A DNA stretch of 38,893 nucleotides from Bacteroidota bacterium (GCA_015661185.1 JACVXU010000016.1:4860-43752); one strand, 5' to 3'; shown: positions 16,449 through 25,595, counted from the first letter of the stretch. A program made the numbers and translations. The notes: generated by a model not told the origin, from the letters alone.

Positions 16449-16883
16449 TCAGGTTTCCTCGGTCTTGGAGCTGACGACGACAATTTTGCCCCAGTAATTA
16501 GGATGGATGTAGTGCGTAATCAGAGAATTGAACTCTGGAATTGTTGTTGCAGGAACAATCACGAAAAGTATCGCCGGAGCTCCCGTGTGCTTGTCGAACT
16601 GGTCCAGGAACACGTTGTACTGCGTTAGAGCGTGCTCGGTCTCCAAATCTCCCCGCCCCGTTTTTGCCTCCCCCAGGATTGTACACTGGGTTGTCTCATC
16701 GAACGCGTAGATGTCGGGTGCTTTTTGCCGCTGGTCCCCATACCCGTCATTAGGGAGCTGTCGGGCGGGAGGAAGACCTGCCACTCCATCTGCTTCCAAA
16801 ACACGAAATCCTCGCTCTTTGAAAACTTCAACGAGTTCTTCGACGAGTGCGAGGTGCTTCTCCGGATCACTGCGGAATGACAT
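16449..16883 (-). CDS. Small PD-(D/E)XK nuclease-like protein of unknown role
   Basis: I do not recognise the family. The 144-residue protein shows a plausible PD-(D/E)XK core: an N-terminal helix (LALVEELVEVFKERGF), PD at residues 56-57, a strand, then GEAKTG with E72-x-K74, and a following helix (HALTQYNVFLDQF). The spacing fits endonuclease-like folds used in repair, restriction or tRNA splicing enzymes. The C-terminus carries a hydrophobic strand (APAILFVIVPATT). It has no cognate methylase neighbour. It is convergent with pcrA with zero spacing, and lies 31 bases downstream of bshA on the same strand, so it may be transcribed with bshA. Confidence 0.7.
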   Translation of the reverse strand: MSFRSDPEKHLALVEELVEVFKERGFRVLEADGVAGLPPARQLPNDGYGDQRQKAPDIYAFDETTQCTILGEAKTGRGDLETEHALTQYNVFLDQFDKHTGAPAILFVIVPATTIPEFNSLITHYIHPNYWGKIVVVSSKTEET

Positions 16884-16914
16884 TGGGTTCAGGCGATCGT
16901 TTTGCTTTTACACG

Positions 16915-18051
16915 TCAGCGTGAAGCCGTTTCGGCTCCCGACAGAACCTTCAGGTAGTACTGCTCATACTGCGTAACAATCTTTGAAGCATCGAACTCGA
17001 GAGCTCGTTCGCGTGCAGCCTTTGCGAAGATCTGATGCTTGGAGGAGTTAGACAACAGGTCGATGGCATACTTGGCCATGCGTTCGATGTCACCGATCTC
17101 GGCGATATAGCCGGTCTGTCCATGAACCTGCAACTCGGGCAACCCTCCCACGCTGGAGGATATTACGGGCACGCCGCAAGCCATTGCCTCGAGTGCGGAG
17201 AGTCCGAAGCTTTCGGATTGACTCGGCATCAGGAAAAGGTCGGCCAGCGAAAGAATGTGGATGACATCAGTTTGCTTTCCGAGGAATTTTACGTGTTCAT
17301 GAATTCCAAGCTCTCTGCTGAGCAACTCGCACTGTGATCGCTCGGGTCCATCGCCAATAATGACAAGCCTGGCAGGGAGCTTCTTCAGGACCTCGTCGAA
17401 GATGCGAATGACATCGGGTACGCGCTTCACCGGCCGGAAATTTGAAGTATGGACGAGGATCTTTTCATTCGGCGACGCGAAGTGCTTGCGCACATCTTCC
17501 TCGGGATTGCGATAGTACTTCCTGGTGTCAACGAAGTTCGGGATGACTTCGATATCTTTGTCGATGCCGTAATTGGTAAGGGTTTTTTCCTTCAGGAAGC
17601 GTGAAACTGCGGTGACCCCGTCGCTCCGCTCGATGCTGAATTTCATCACGGGAAGGAAACTGGGCTCAAGACCGACCAGCGTAATGTCGGTTCCGTGGAG
17701 GGTGGTGATGACTTTGATGCGCTCCGACGCGAGCATTTCCTTCGCAAGGTAGGCGCTGGTTGCGTGCGGGATGGCATAGTGACAGTGGAAGAGGTCGAGG
17801 TTTTCGTATTTTGCAACCTCCACCATTTTGCTCGCAAGCGCAAGGGTGTAGAGTGGGAAATCGAAAAGGGGATAACTCGACATTTCGACTTCGTGGAAGA
17901 CGACATTGTCCATGAACCCCGTGAGGCGCATCGGAAGTGCATAGCTGATGAAGTGGACGGCGTGGCCGCGTTCAGCAAGCGCTTTGCCCAATTCTGTGGC
18001 GACCACACCACTGCCGCCATATGTCGGATAACACGTAATTCCAATATTCAT
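16915..18051 (-). CDS. bshA: BshA, N-acetyl-alpha-D-glucosaminyl L-malate synthase
   Basis: BshA joins UDP-GlcNAc to L-malate, the first step of bacillithiol synthesis. The 378-residue GT4-family, GT-B-fold protein opens MNIGITCYPTYGGSGVVATELG. It has LDLFHCHYAIPHATSA and TTLHGTDITLVG in the N-terminal domain, and VIGDGPER and SESFGLSALEAMACGVPVI (EX7E retaining glycosyltransferase motif) in the C-terminal one. These are close BshA hallmarks rather than generic glycosyltransferase. AGAGGA precedes the ATG. bshB1 at the window start supplies the second step; bshC is not in the window. Confidence 0.93.
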   Translation of the reverse strand: MNIGITCYPTYGGSGVVATELGKALAERGHAVHFISYALPMRLTGFMDNVVFHEVEMSSYPLFDFPLYTLALASKMVEVAKYENLDLFHCHYAIPHATSAYLAKEMLASERIKVITTLHGTDITLVGLEPSFLPVMKFSIERSDGVTAVSRFLKEKTLTNYGIDKDIEVIPNFVDTRKYYRNPEEDVRKHFASPNEKILVHTSNFRPVKRVPDVIRIFDEVLKKLPARLVIIGDGPERSQCELLSRELGIHEHVKFLGKQTDVIHILSLADLFLMPSQSESFGLSALEAMACGVPVISSSVGGLPELQVHGQTGYIAEIGDIERMAKYAIDLLSNSSKHQIFAKAARERALEFDASKIVTQYEQYYLKVLSGAETASR

Positions 18052-18069
18052 AGACTATTCCTCTCACCT

Positions 18070-18100
18070 CAAAGTTAGTGATCGATGAAGGAAGAAACAA
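18070..18100 (-). promoter_or_regulatory. Promoter of bshA (TTG-N20-TAACTTTG)
   Basis: On the minus strand TTG (18100-18098), 20 bases, TAACTTTG (18077-18070), 18 bases before the ATG. Full TAnnTTTG match. It is divergent from the suf regulator promoter about 390 bases away. Confidence 0.65.
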
Positions 18101-18487
18101 GATGGATCAAGCGGCGGTGCGGTTCATGTCTGGTATGTTGAAATGATCATGCCGCAAGTAGCGCTGACTTAGCACAGAGAGCGTTGCAGCACCCTCAAGC
18201 AGCATAAGCCTTCCTGCGCGAATGTAGTCAGAGGCGCAGATCTGTGCTGAGCAAGTATGTCGAATCCTGCAGTGTTTTCTCAGTGGGCCGGTAAGCAGCT
18301 GATTATTGGCTGCGAAGGCGGGACATTGACGCATTACATGAGAACAGTGGCTGGTGCGTCTGTAGGACAAGCTACGACGGAGTCGGCATCAAAGGAATGG
18401 CTTTCTGGAACCATGACTTGAGTCGGAACGGTTTCGAGTCATTGTTTGTTCTATGAACTAAGGAGGCGCGTGGAACGCAGATTGTTC
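18101..18487. other. Intergenic stretch between bshA and the suf regulator
   Basis: About 390 bases without a credible gene. The 87-codon minus-strand frame here is cysteine- and arginine-rich and has no ribosome binding site. An imperfect inverted repeat TGACTTGA/TCGAGTCA lies near 18415-18442. Its function is unknown. Confidence 0.4.
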
Positions 18488-18519
18488 TTGACTTAAGAGG
18501 CCGGAAATCGTTATATTTA
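18488..18519 (+). promoter_or_regulatory. Promoter of the rrf2-suf operon
   Basis: TTG (18488-18490), 21 bases, TATATTTA (18512-18519). TTAAGA occurs twice, at 18493-18498 and 18517-18522, inside and at the edge of the promoter. This could serve as an operator for the Rrf2 regulator it drives, but that is inference only. The leader to the ATG is about 70 bases. Confidence 0.5.
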
Positions 18520-18588
18520 AGAAAGGTATGTCGAGGGTTACTCCTTGATTTTTTTTGTTCCAATGTAGGACTTGATTGGTCGTATTTC

Positions 18589-18993
18589 ATGTTGCAGCTA
18601 TCAAAGAGGGTCGAATACGGTTTAATCGCACTTCGCCATATGGCGATGAAGCCATCGGGCAACATCGTAACTACCAAAGAACTCGCGAACGAATATGACC
18701 TTCCCTATGAGCTGTTGGCAAAGATCCTGCAGAAGCTCGCACGAGCCGGAGTAATCCGGTCTCTGCAGGGTGTGAAGGGGGGCTATACGCTTGCTCGCCG
18801 CCCCGAAGAACTGAAGGTGGCGGCAGTCATTAGAATAATTGATAATGTAAAACCCATGGTCGCTGGGTGCTATACAGATGGTCCCGACAGCTGCTATCTC
18901 TTCTACAATTGCACGATTCGGCGCCCTCTCGGGAAGCTCCAGAGGAATCTTAATATCTTGTTCGATAGAATGACGGTTCAAGAAATCATCTGA
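18589..18993 (+). CDS. Rrf2-family iron-sulfur transcription regulator (IscR/SufR-like)
   Basis: The 134-residue protein has the winged-helix domain of Rrf2 proteins (LSKRVEYGLIALRHMA, TTKELANEYDLPYELLAKILQKLARAGVI, then wing SLQGVKGGYTLAR). Three cysteines, C94, C102 and C108 (spacing x7, x5), lie where IscR-type regulators bind a [2Fe-2S] cluster. As first gene of the suf operon it most likely senses cluster status and controls the operon, including itself. The ATG has only a poor ribosome binding site. Name kept general because IscR, SufR and other Rrf2 subtypes are not separable by eye. Confidence 0.88.
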   Translation: MLQLSKRVEYGLIALRHMAMKPSGNIVTTKELANEYDLPYELLAKILQKLARAGVIRSLQGVKGGYTLARRPEELKVAAVIRIIDNVKPMVAGCYTDGPDSCYLFYNCTIRRPLGKLQRNLNILFDRMTVQEII

Positions 18994-19020
18994 CATCCAT
19001 TTCCCCACAACGGATACGAA

Positions 19021-19389
19021 ATGCCAAACCATCCAAAGACACTGATCCACAATACGAAAGAGTTGTTGCAGCATCTCAAGAGCCGAACTCACGCGTATCA
19101 CCTCTCGAACGTCTTCTTCAGGGATTTTCAGTATGCCATTCTCTCCTTTGCTGAAACCAAAGGCCTGAAGCTCTCCTATGGCAAGGCCGAGGGGCTGGCA
19201 GGCCAATTCATCGCGGCGCTTGAACAATCTGGAATTCTGAAGCCAATAAAACCGGGATCTTGGATGCTCAACTATCCTGAATACAAGAAAGCGTCTCAGA
19301 AAACTGTGCCTCAGGCGAAGCCAGTTGTGGCATCGATTGCGCCGACGACAACAGTCGAAACAAGCGTCGCAGCTTCATCAAAGCGCTAG
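19021..19389 (+). CDS. Unknown cysteine-free protein in the suf operon
   Basis: I do not recognise this 122-residue protein. Residues 1-90 look globular and mostly helical ([34 protein letters not shown]), followed by a winged-helix-like segment ([24 protein letters not shown], then SWMLNYPEY). Residues about 95-122 are a disordered Ala/Thr/Val/Lys tail. It has no cysteine, so it is not a classical cluster scaffold. It lies 27 bases after the regulator and 40 before sufB on the same strand, so it is expected to be co-expressed with the SUF machinery. It may be an adaptor, or a second DNA-binding component. Confidence 0.75.
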   Translation: MPNHPKTLIHNTKELLQHLKSRTHAYHLSNVFFRDFQYAILSFAETKGLKLSYGKAEGLAGQFIAALEQSGILKPIKPGSWMLNYPEYKKASQKTVPQAKPVVASIAPTTTVETSVAASSKR

Positions 19390-19429
19390 CCAAGGCACAA
19401 CAATTCAACCGGAAAAGCGAAGAGATCCG

Positions 19430-20878
19430 ATGAATACCGAAACGAATACGATAGAGCAACTGGCGAACAGCGAATACAAATGGGGATTCGTCACCGATAT
19501 CGAGGCAGATGCAGCTCCGAGGGGGCTCAGCGAAGGCATCGTCCGTTTCATTTCTGCCAGGAAGAATGAGCCGGAGTGGTTGCTGGAGTGGCGTCTAAGA
19601 GCCTATCGTCACTGGCTGACGATGACGGAACCCCGATGGCCCAACGTCAAGTACACCGTGATTGACTATCAGGATATCATCTACTACTCGGCTCCTAAGC
19701 CAAAGAAGGAACTGAAGAGTCTCGATGAAGTCGATCCTGAGCTCCTGCGGACTTACGAAAAACTGGGAATCTCGCTCCAGGAACAGGAAAGGCTCAGCGG
19801 CGTTGCCGTGGATGCCGTTTTCGATAGTGTTTCTGTGGCGACAACCTTCAGAGAAAAACTTATGGAGCTCGGCATCATTTTCTGCTCCTTCTCCGAAGCC
19901 GTTCATAATCATCCAGATCTTGTCAGGAAGTACCTGGGTTCTGTCGTCCCTGCGAATGATAATTTCTTTGCTGCTCTGAACTCGGCTGTATTCAGCGATG
20001 GATCGTTCTGTTACATTCCGAAAGGCGTTCGTTGCCCGATGGAGCTCTCGACCTATTTTCGCATCAACGCGGCTGACACCGGACAGTTCGAGCGTACACT
20101 CATCGTGGCGGAAGAGAACTCATACGTGAGCTACCTCGAAGGATGCACTGCGCCGATGCGTGACAAAAACCAGCTTCATGCTGCGGTCGTCGAGCTGATT
20201 GCGGTTGGCGACAATGCCCAGATCAAATACTCTACTGTCCAGAACTGGTATCCTGGCGACAAGGAGGGGAGAGGGGGCATTTACAACTTCGTCACAAAAC
20301 GCGGAAAATGCGCCGGCGAGAATTCGAAGATTTCGTGGACGCAGGTAGAAACGGGATCTGCAATCACATGGAAATATCCGAGCGTCTTGCTGCAGGGAGA
20401 CAATTCCGTCGGAGAGTTCTATTCCGTTGCCGTCGTCAACAACTACCAGCAAGCCGACACTGGATCGAAGATGATTCACATAGGCAAGAACACCCGTAGC
20501 ACCATCGTTTCGAAGGGGATTTCTGCTGGAAGGGGGCAAAACTCCTACCGTGGACTTGTTTCAGTGAAGAAGGGGGCATCCCATTCCCGCAATTTCTCTC
20601 AATGCGATTCACTCTTACTGGGTGACAAATGCGGCGCTCATACCTTTCCGTACATCGAAGTGAAGAACACTTCTTCGAAGGTGGAGCACGAGGCGTCGAC
20701 GTCCAAAATCGGAGAAGACCAGATCTTCTACTGCAAGCAGCGAGGACTTTCCACTGAGGATGCAGTAAACCTGATTGTGAACGGCTTCTGCAAAGAGGTG
20801 TTCCGCGAGCTTCCGATGGAGTTTGCCGTGGAGGCGCAGAAGCTGCTCGGTGTTAGCTTGGAAGGCAGCGTTGGGTAG
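19430..20878 (+). CDS. sufB: SufB, Fe-S cluster scaffold subunit
   Basis: SufB is the scaffold of the SufBCD complex, on which clusters are built from SufS-derived sulfur. ATG 19430, preceded by GAAGAGA, gives 482 residues, normal for SufB. The ORF track's start at 19325 adds 35 out-of-family residues. Recognisable segments are [44 protein letters not shown], and [28 protein letters not shown] with the conserved cysteine region, then [22 protein letters not shown]. The core is a right-handed parallel beta-helix. Confidence 0.97.
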   Translation: MNTETNTIEQLANSEYKWGFVTDIEADAAPRGLSEGIVRFISARKNEPEWLLEWRLRAYRHWLTMTEPRWPNVKYTVIDYQDIIYYSAPKPKKELKSLDEVDPELLRTYEKLGISLQEQERLSGVAVDAVFDSVSVATTFREKLMELGIIFCSFSEAVHNHPDLVRKYLGSVVPANDNFFAALNSAVFSDGSFCYIPKGVRCPMELSTYFRINAADTGQFERTLIVAEENSYVSYLEGCTAPMRDKNQLHAAVVELIAVGDNAQIKYSTVQNWYPGDKEGRGGIYNFVTKRGKCAGENSKISWTQVETGSAITWKYPSVLLQGDNSVGEFYSVAVVNNYQQADTGSKMIHIGKNTRSTIVSKGISAGRGQNSYRGLVSVKKGASHSRNFSQCDSLLLGDKCGAHTFPYIEVKNTSSKVEHEASTSKIGEDQIFYCKQRGLSTEDAVNLIVNGFCKEVFRELPMEFAVEAQKLLGVSLEGSVG

Positions 20879-20928
20879 TCGACGGTAAGCATGGTAGACA
20901 ATCATACTTCACACAAGGAAGAGAAACG

Positions 20929-21693
20929 ATGTTAGAGATCAGGAATCTCCACGCCAGCGTCAATGGCAAAGAAATTCTAAATGGGATCAACCTGAAGGTG
21001 CAGGCCGGGGAAGTCCATGCAATCATGGGACCAAACGGTTCCGGCAAAAGTACGCTTGCCCAGGTTCTGGCAGGTCGGGAAACGTATGAGGCGACTGAGG
21101 GGGAGGTTCTCTACGAGGGGAAAGACCTCCTGGCAATGTCACCCGAAGACCGTGCACGAGAGGGAGTCTTTCTCGCGTTTCAATACCCGGTAGAGATTCC
21201 TGGTGTAAGCAATATCTACTTTTTGAAGGCTGCACTCAATGCTGTGCGTAAGCACAAGGGGTTGGAAGAGGTGGATGCTGTCGACTTCCTTCAGCTCGTG
21301 AAACAACGCACGAAACTGGTGGAGATCGACGAGAGCCTTCTGAATCGCCCAGTGAACGAAGGATTCTCCGGGGGGGAAAAAAAACGAAACGAAATCTTTC
21401 ACATGGCAGTCCTCGAACCAAAACTAGCCATTTTGGATGAAACTGATTCCGGCCTTGATATCGATGCGTTGAGGATAGTTGCGGACGGCGTGAACAAGCT
21501 TCGCAAGAAGGACAACGCGGTCATTGTCGTGACGCACTACCAACGATTGCTTAACTACATTGTGCCGGATTTCGTCCACGTGCTTGTTGATGGCAGGATC
21601 GTGAAATCGGGCGGGAAAGAGCTTGCTCTCGAACTCGAGGAAAGAGGATACGAGTGGGTAAAGGAAGCTGATCGAGTAGCCATTCAAGCCTAG
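20929..21693 (+). CDS. sufC: SufC, ABC-type ATPase of SufBCD
   Basis: SufC is the cytosolic ATPase that drives the SufB-SufD rearrangement during cluster assembly. Walker A is GPNGSGKST (residues 34-42), the ABC signature region is FSGGEKKRNEI, and Walker B plus D-loop is LAILDETDSGLDIDAL (SufC typically has this DETDSGLD). At 254 residues the length is normal. AAGGAAGAG lies before the ATG. It sits 50 bases after sufB. Confidence 0.97.
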   Translation: MLEIRNLHASVNGKEILNGINLKVQAGEVHAIMGPNGSGKSTLAQVLAGRETYEATEGEVLYEGKDLLAMSPEDRAREGVFLAFQYPVEIPGVSNIYFLKAALNAVRKHKGLEEVDAVDFLQLVKQRTKLVEIDESLLNRPVNEGFSGGEKKRNEIFHMAVLEPKLAILDETDSGLDIDALRIVADGVNKLRKKDNAVIVVTHYQRLLNYIVPDFVHVLVDGRIVKSGGKELALELEERGYEWVKEADRVAIQA

Positions 21694-21709
21694 AGGAAAA
21701 ACGAATCTC

Positions 21710-23035
21710 ATGACATCAACGAATCAAGCCGTCGATTGCTACCGTTCGCATTTCGAAGCGTTTGAACGAACGCTGAACGGAGAGTCACAGTCGGGTCTCC
21801 ACCAACTCCGACGTGAGGCGATGGGAAAACTGAGCGATTCCGGATTCCCAACGACAAGGCACGAGGAATGGAAGTTCACGAACATCGCGCCGATAACGAA
21901 GATCGACTTCAAACCCGTATTCAGCTCTGATGCTGAAGGCATCCAGGCAGACCAGGTCCGACGGTTCTCATTTGGAACCCACCATCAGCTTGTTTTTGTC
22001 GACGGACATTTCTCCATCGAGCTTTCTACGGTAGGCACATTACCCAAGGGAGTATACTGCGGATCGCTGGCAGCAGCCGTGAAGGTATCCGGCGATCGCG
22101 TTCAGCAGTACCTGGGAAGGCAAGTAAAGATCGATGAAACCCCTTTCGTGTCACTCAACACGGCGTTCCTCATTGATGGTGCTTTCATCCAAATTCCTGA
22201 TGGCGTCATCCTCGAAGAATCCATCCACCTGCTATTTATCGCTTCTGGCCGCGGACAGGTTCTCATTGCGCCGAGAAATCTGATCGTCTTGGGAAAGAGG
22301 AGCCAGGCCTCAATCGTTGAAAGCTATGTCTCCCTGAAGGACTCACAATACCTCACGGACGCAGTGACCGAAATCATTGTCGGGGATGAGGCTGTGCTCG
22401 AACATGACAAGCTGCAGAAAGAGAGCAGTGATGCGTTCCACGTCGCGATGATTCATGCCCGTCTCGCTGCAAAAACTACGTTCACATCGAATTCGATCGC
22501 TATCGGTGGGTCGATCGTACGGAACAATGTGACGGCGATTTTGGATGCCGAAGGAAGCGAGTGCACCCTCAATGGCCTTTCGCTGGCAACAGCGTCCCAG
22601 ATTATTGACAACCACACGACGATTGACCACGCGAAGCCACACTGTGCGAGCCACGAACTGTACAAGTCCATTCTCGACGGCAGATCACGAGGGGTGTTCA
22701 ACGGGAAAATATTCGTGCGGCCGCAAGCTCAGAAGACCGATGCAAAACAGACAAACAAGACTCTGCTGTTATCAGACGATGCAACGGTCGATACCAAGCC
22801 TCAGCTGGAAATATTTGCCGATGATGTCAAGTGCACACACGGTGCGACGGTCGGACAGCTCGACGCGGATCAGGTATTCTATTTGCGATCGAGGGGAATT
22901 GACGAAATGACGGCACGCGACATTCTCACGTTCGCGTTCGCGAGTGATGTGGTCAGCCGGGTTCACGTGCCCCCACTTAGAATTCAACTCGAAGCTTTGA
23001 TTCACGGCCGACTTGACCAGGGAAGAAAGCTCTGA
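21710..23035 (+). CDS. sufD: SufD, Fe-S assembly subunit
   Basis: SufD is the SufB paralogue that pairs with it in the SufBC2D complex and is needed for iron acquisition. The 441-residue protein has the N-terminal helical segment with HEEWKFTNI, the beta-helix core, and the C-terminal CTHGATVGQLDADQVFYLRSRGI motif with the conserved Cys-Thr-His-Gly. AGAGGAAAAA precedes the ATG. It starts 16 bases after sufC. Confidence 0.95.
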   Translation: MTSTNQAVDCYRSHFEAFERTLNGESQSGLHQLRREAMGKLSDSGFPTTRHEEWKFTNIAPITKIDFKPVFSSDAEGIQADQVRRFSFGTHHQLVFVDGHFSIELSTVGTLPKGVYCGSLAAAVKVSGDRVQQYLGRQVKIDETPFVSLNTAFLIDGAFIQIPDGVILEESIHLLFIASGRGQVLIAPRNLIVLGKRSQASIVESYVSLKDSQYLTDAVTEIIVGDEAVLEHDKLQKESSDAFHVAMIHARLAAKTTFTSNSIAIGGSIVRNNVTAILDAEGSECTLNGLSLATASQIIDNHTTIDHAKPHCASHELYKSILDGRSRGVFNGKIFVRPQAQKTDAKQTNKTLLLSDDATVDTKPQLEIFADDVKCTHGATVGQLDADQVFYLRSRGIDEMTARDILTFAFASDVVSRVHVPPLRIQLEALIHGRLDQGRKL

Positions 23036-23043
23036 GCGTAACG

Positions 23044-24306
23044 ATGCATACATACCAGGACATACTGACATCAAAGAAGTCAGGATCAGGTTTCGATCCA
23101 GACCTGATCCGTGAAACGTTTCCGATCCTCAAGGCAACGGTTCATGGCAAGAAATTGGTCTATCTGGATAATGCGGCAACAACCCAGAAACCCGAATCCG
23201 TTATCAAGGCCCTGGATGACTACTATCGTCATCTGAATTCGAACATTCATCGTGGAGTGCACGCCTTAAGTGAAAAGGCGACAGAGGCATACGAGGGGGT
23301 GCGTGACAAGGCAAGGCAGTTTATCAACGCTGCTTCAAATAAAGAGATCATCTTCCTGCGGGGGACAACGGAGGGAATCAACCTCGTAGCTGGAAGCTTT
23401 GGACGTTCGAATGTTGGACAAGGTGATGAAGTGCTCATCACTGGGTTGGAGCATCATTCCAATATTGTCCCATGGCAGATGCTCTGCAACCATACGGGAT
23501 CCGTCCTCAAAGTTGCGCCTATCGATGACAAAGGGGAGGTCATCCTCAGCGAATTCGAACGATTGATAGGACCGAAGACCAGGATCGTCGCGATCGCGCA
23601 CGTGTCAAACGCCCTTGGGACTGTGAATCCGGTGAAAAGGATGGTTGCCATTGCGCACGCTCACGGGATTCCGGTGCTCCTTGACGGCGCACAAGCGGTG
23701 CCGCATTTTCGGATCGATGTCCGTGATCTGGACTGTGACTTCTATGCTTTCTCCGCTCACAAGATGTATGGCCCGACGGGCATCGGCATCCTCTACGGCA
23801 AGCAGAGCATTCTGGAAGCTATGCCTCCCTACCAGGGGGGCGGGGACATGATTCGTTCCGTGACATTCGAAAAGACGATTTTTAACGACCTTCCGCATAA
23901 GTTCGAGGCGGGAACTCCGAACATTGCCGACACAATCGGCTTTGGCGCGGCATTCGACTTCCTGAATGGTCTCGATTGGAACGCGGTTTCCCATTATGAA
24001 CACGAATTGCTCACATATGCCTCGGAAGTCATTGGAGCTATCCCCGGCGTGCGAATAGTCGGGACGGCAAGCGACAAAGCCGGCGTTGTCTCCTTTGTTA
24101 TGGATGACGTGCATCCGCACGATATAGGTACGATACTTGATCGGGAAGGCATTGCCGTCAGGACCGGGCATCACTGCGCTCAGCCCGTGATGCAGCGATT
24201 CGGTATCCCTGCGACTGTTCGGGCCTCCTTTGCTCTCTACAACACCAAGGAGGAAATTGACGAGCTGGTACGCGGAATCTATGCGGTGAAAAAGGTGTTT
24301 CACTAA
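23044..24306 (+). CDS. sufS: SufS, cysteine desulfurase
   Basis: This PLP enzyme takes sulfur from cysteine and passes it to SufU. It is a group II (SufS/CsdA) desulfurase of 420 residues. The PLP lysine is K240 in FSAHKMYGPTGIG, the catalytic cysteine C378 is in RTGHHCAQPVM, and the N-terminus has FPILKATVHGKKLVYLDNAATTQKP. The stop overlaps the sufU ATG by one base (TAATG), matching the physical partnership of the products. Confidence 0.96.
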   Translation: MHTYQDILTSKKSGSGFDPDLIRETFPILKATVHGKKLVYLDNAATTQKPESVIKALDDYYRHLNSNIHRGVHALSEKATEAYEGVRDKARQFINAASNKEIIFLRGTTEGINLVAGSFGRSNVGQGDEVLITGLEHHSNIVPWQMLCNHTGSVLKVAPIDDKGEVILSEFERLIGPKTRIVAIAHVSNALGTVNPVKRMVAIAHAHGIPVLLDGAQAVPHFRIDVRDLDCDFYAFSAHKMYGPTGIGILYGKQSILEAMPPYQGGGDMIRSVTFEKTIFNDLPHKFEAGTPNIADTIGFGAAFDFLNGLDWNAVSHYEHELLTYASEVIGAIPGVRIVGTASDKAGVVSFVMDDVHPHDIGTILDREGIAVRTGHHCAQPVMQRFGIPATVRASFALYNTKEEIDELVRGIYAVKKVFH

Positions 24307-24755
24307 TGTCTGAACTCCGGGCTTTGTATCAAGAGATCATTCTCGAGCACAATAAGAAACCGCGCAATTTCAGGAAGCTCGATGATGCCAGCAGGACGCT
24401 AGAGGGGTATAACCCGCTTTGCGGCGATCACTATACACTCTATTTGAAGATTGAGAACGACGTGGTGGTCGATATCTCGTTCGAAGGTGCGGGTTGTGCA
24501 ATCTCAAAGGCCTCCGCTTCCGTGATGACGACCATGCTGAAAGGAAGGACGAAAGAAGAAGCACAGAGGATGTTTGAGACATTTCACAAACTTGTGACAG
24601 GGGAATTGACGGACATCAGCTTTGAGACTCTCGGCAAACTTGCTGCGTTTGCCGGTGTGAGTGAATTCCCGGCTCGTGTAAAGTGCGCGAGCCTCGCATG
24701 GCACACCATGAGAAACGCTCTGGATGCAAAGTCAGAGCCTGTCTCGACTGAGTAG
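24306..24755 (+). CDS. sufU: SufU, zinc-dependent sulfurtransferase
   Basis: SufU accepts persulfide from SufS through ligand exchange at a zinc site. All four expected ligands are present: C39 and D41 in NPLCGDHY, C64 in GAGCAISKASASVM, and C127 in ARVKCASLAWHT. The insertion between the second and third cysteines distinguishes SufU from IscU scaffolds. The protein has 149 residues. The pairing with SufS rather than SufE agrees with the gene order. Confidence 0.94.
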   Translation: MSELRALYQEIILEHNKKPRNFRKLDDASRTLEGYNPLCGDHYTLYLKIENDVVVDISFEGAGCAISKASASVMTTMLKGRTKEEAQRMFETFHKLVTGELTDISFETLGKLAAFAGVSEFPARVKCASLAWHTMRNALDAKSEPVSTE

Positions 24756-24799
24756 TTGAATCAGCCGTTATCATACCAACGATGAGGAGATGATACATC

Positions 24800-25168
24800 A
24801 TGTCAGAAATCATTGCCGAGGTTCAAGCGAATCCTACTGAAATCGTGACAATTACGCCACGAGCGGCTGAGGAAATCAGGAAGATTAAGGTTGAAAATAA
24901 GATCCCGGAATCGCATGCGCTGAGACTTGGTGTGAAGGGAGGCGGTTGTTCTGGTATGAGTTATGTACTGGCATTCGACGAGAACCCGAAGGAACGTGAC
25001 ACGGTTTATCAACTTGAGGGACTCATGGTCTACGTTGACCCAAAGAGTCAGTTCTACCTCTCGGGAACAACGCTGGATTTCTCCGACGGTCTAAGCGGGA
25101 GAGGTTTTGTTTTCAATAATCCGAATGCTGCACGCACCTGCGGTTGTGGCCACTCATTTGGTGTTTGA
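24800..25168 (+). CDS. A-type Fe-S carrier (HesB/IscA/SufA family)
   Basis: This carrier moves assembled clusters to apo-proteins. The 122-residue protein has the three invariant cysteines (C50 in GGGCSGM, C114 and C116 in TCGCGHSF). It carries a short N-terminal extension of about 15 residues before the usual ITPRAAEEI start. Whether it corresponds to SufA, IscA or ErpA cannot be told from sequence; the operon suggests a SufA role. GAGGAGATGA precedes the start. Confidence 0.92.
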   Translation: MSEIIAEVQANPTEIVTITPRAAEEIRKIKVENKIPESHALRLGVKGGGCSGMSYVLAFDENPKERDTVYQLEGLMVYVDPKSQFYLSGTTLDFSDGLSGRGFVFNNPNAARTCGCGHSFGV

Positions 25169-25184
25169 GCAGAGGATTCAACGA

Positions 25185-25595
25185 ATGGAAGAGAACCAGT
25201 CATCGCAGAATGGCAGCCCGCAGACGCCGGTCTCTGAGCCGCAGGAGGTACAGGTCGGCAGCCGTGTCGTATTCGCACAAACCAGCCTCGAAGCGAGGGC
25301 TTGGGAAGCACTGAAGCAGTGTTTTGATCCGGAGATTCCGGTCAACATCGTCGACCTTGGACTTGTGTACGATCTGAAAATCGATGAAGAGCTCCCGGAG
25401 GAAGCAAACGTTTACGTTACAATGACATTGACCGCGCCGGGATGTGGAATGGGTCCCATGATTGCGGCAGACGTCCGGCGTCGCGTCCAGAGCGTCCAGG
25501 GTGTCCGCAATGTGCGCGTTGATCTGGTTTTCACTCCAACTTGGAACCCGGCCATGATGTCGGAAGCAGCGAAACTCATGCTGAATTTTGGCTGA
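25185..25595 (+). CDS. sufT: SufT-type MIP18/DUF59 Fe-S maturation protein
   Basis: DUF59/MIP18 proteins help mature Fe-S proteins; SufT is the suf-linked form. Start ATG 25185, with AGAGGA upstream, gives 136 residues; the track start at 25107 is inside the preceding gene's frame region. Motifs are CFDPEIPVNIVDLGLVYDL (family hallmark), MTLTAPGCGMGPMIAADVRRRV and VDLVFTPTWNPAMMSE. The N-terminal 25 residues are low-complexity. It starts 16 bases after the A-type carrier gene. Confidence 0.9.
   Translation: MEENQSSQNGSPQTPVSEPQEVQVGSRVVFAQTSLEARAWEALKQCFDPEIPVNIVDLGLVYDLKIDEELPEEANVYVTMTLTAPGCGMGPMIAADVRRRVQSVQGVRNVRVDLVFTPTWNPAMMSEAAKLMLNFG

Noticed and set aside
18107-18370. Minus-strand ORF of 87 codons between bshA and rrf2
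   Set aside because: Composition is odd for protein, it has no ribosome binding site, and no homology is recognisable.
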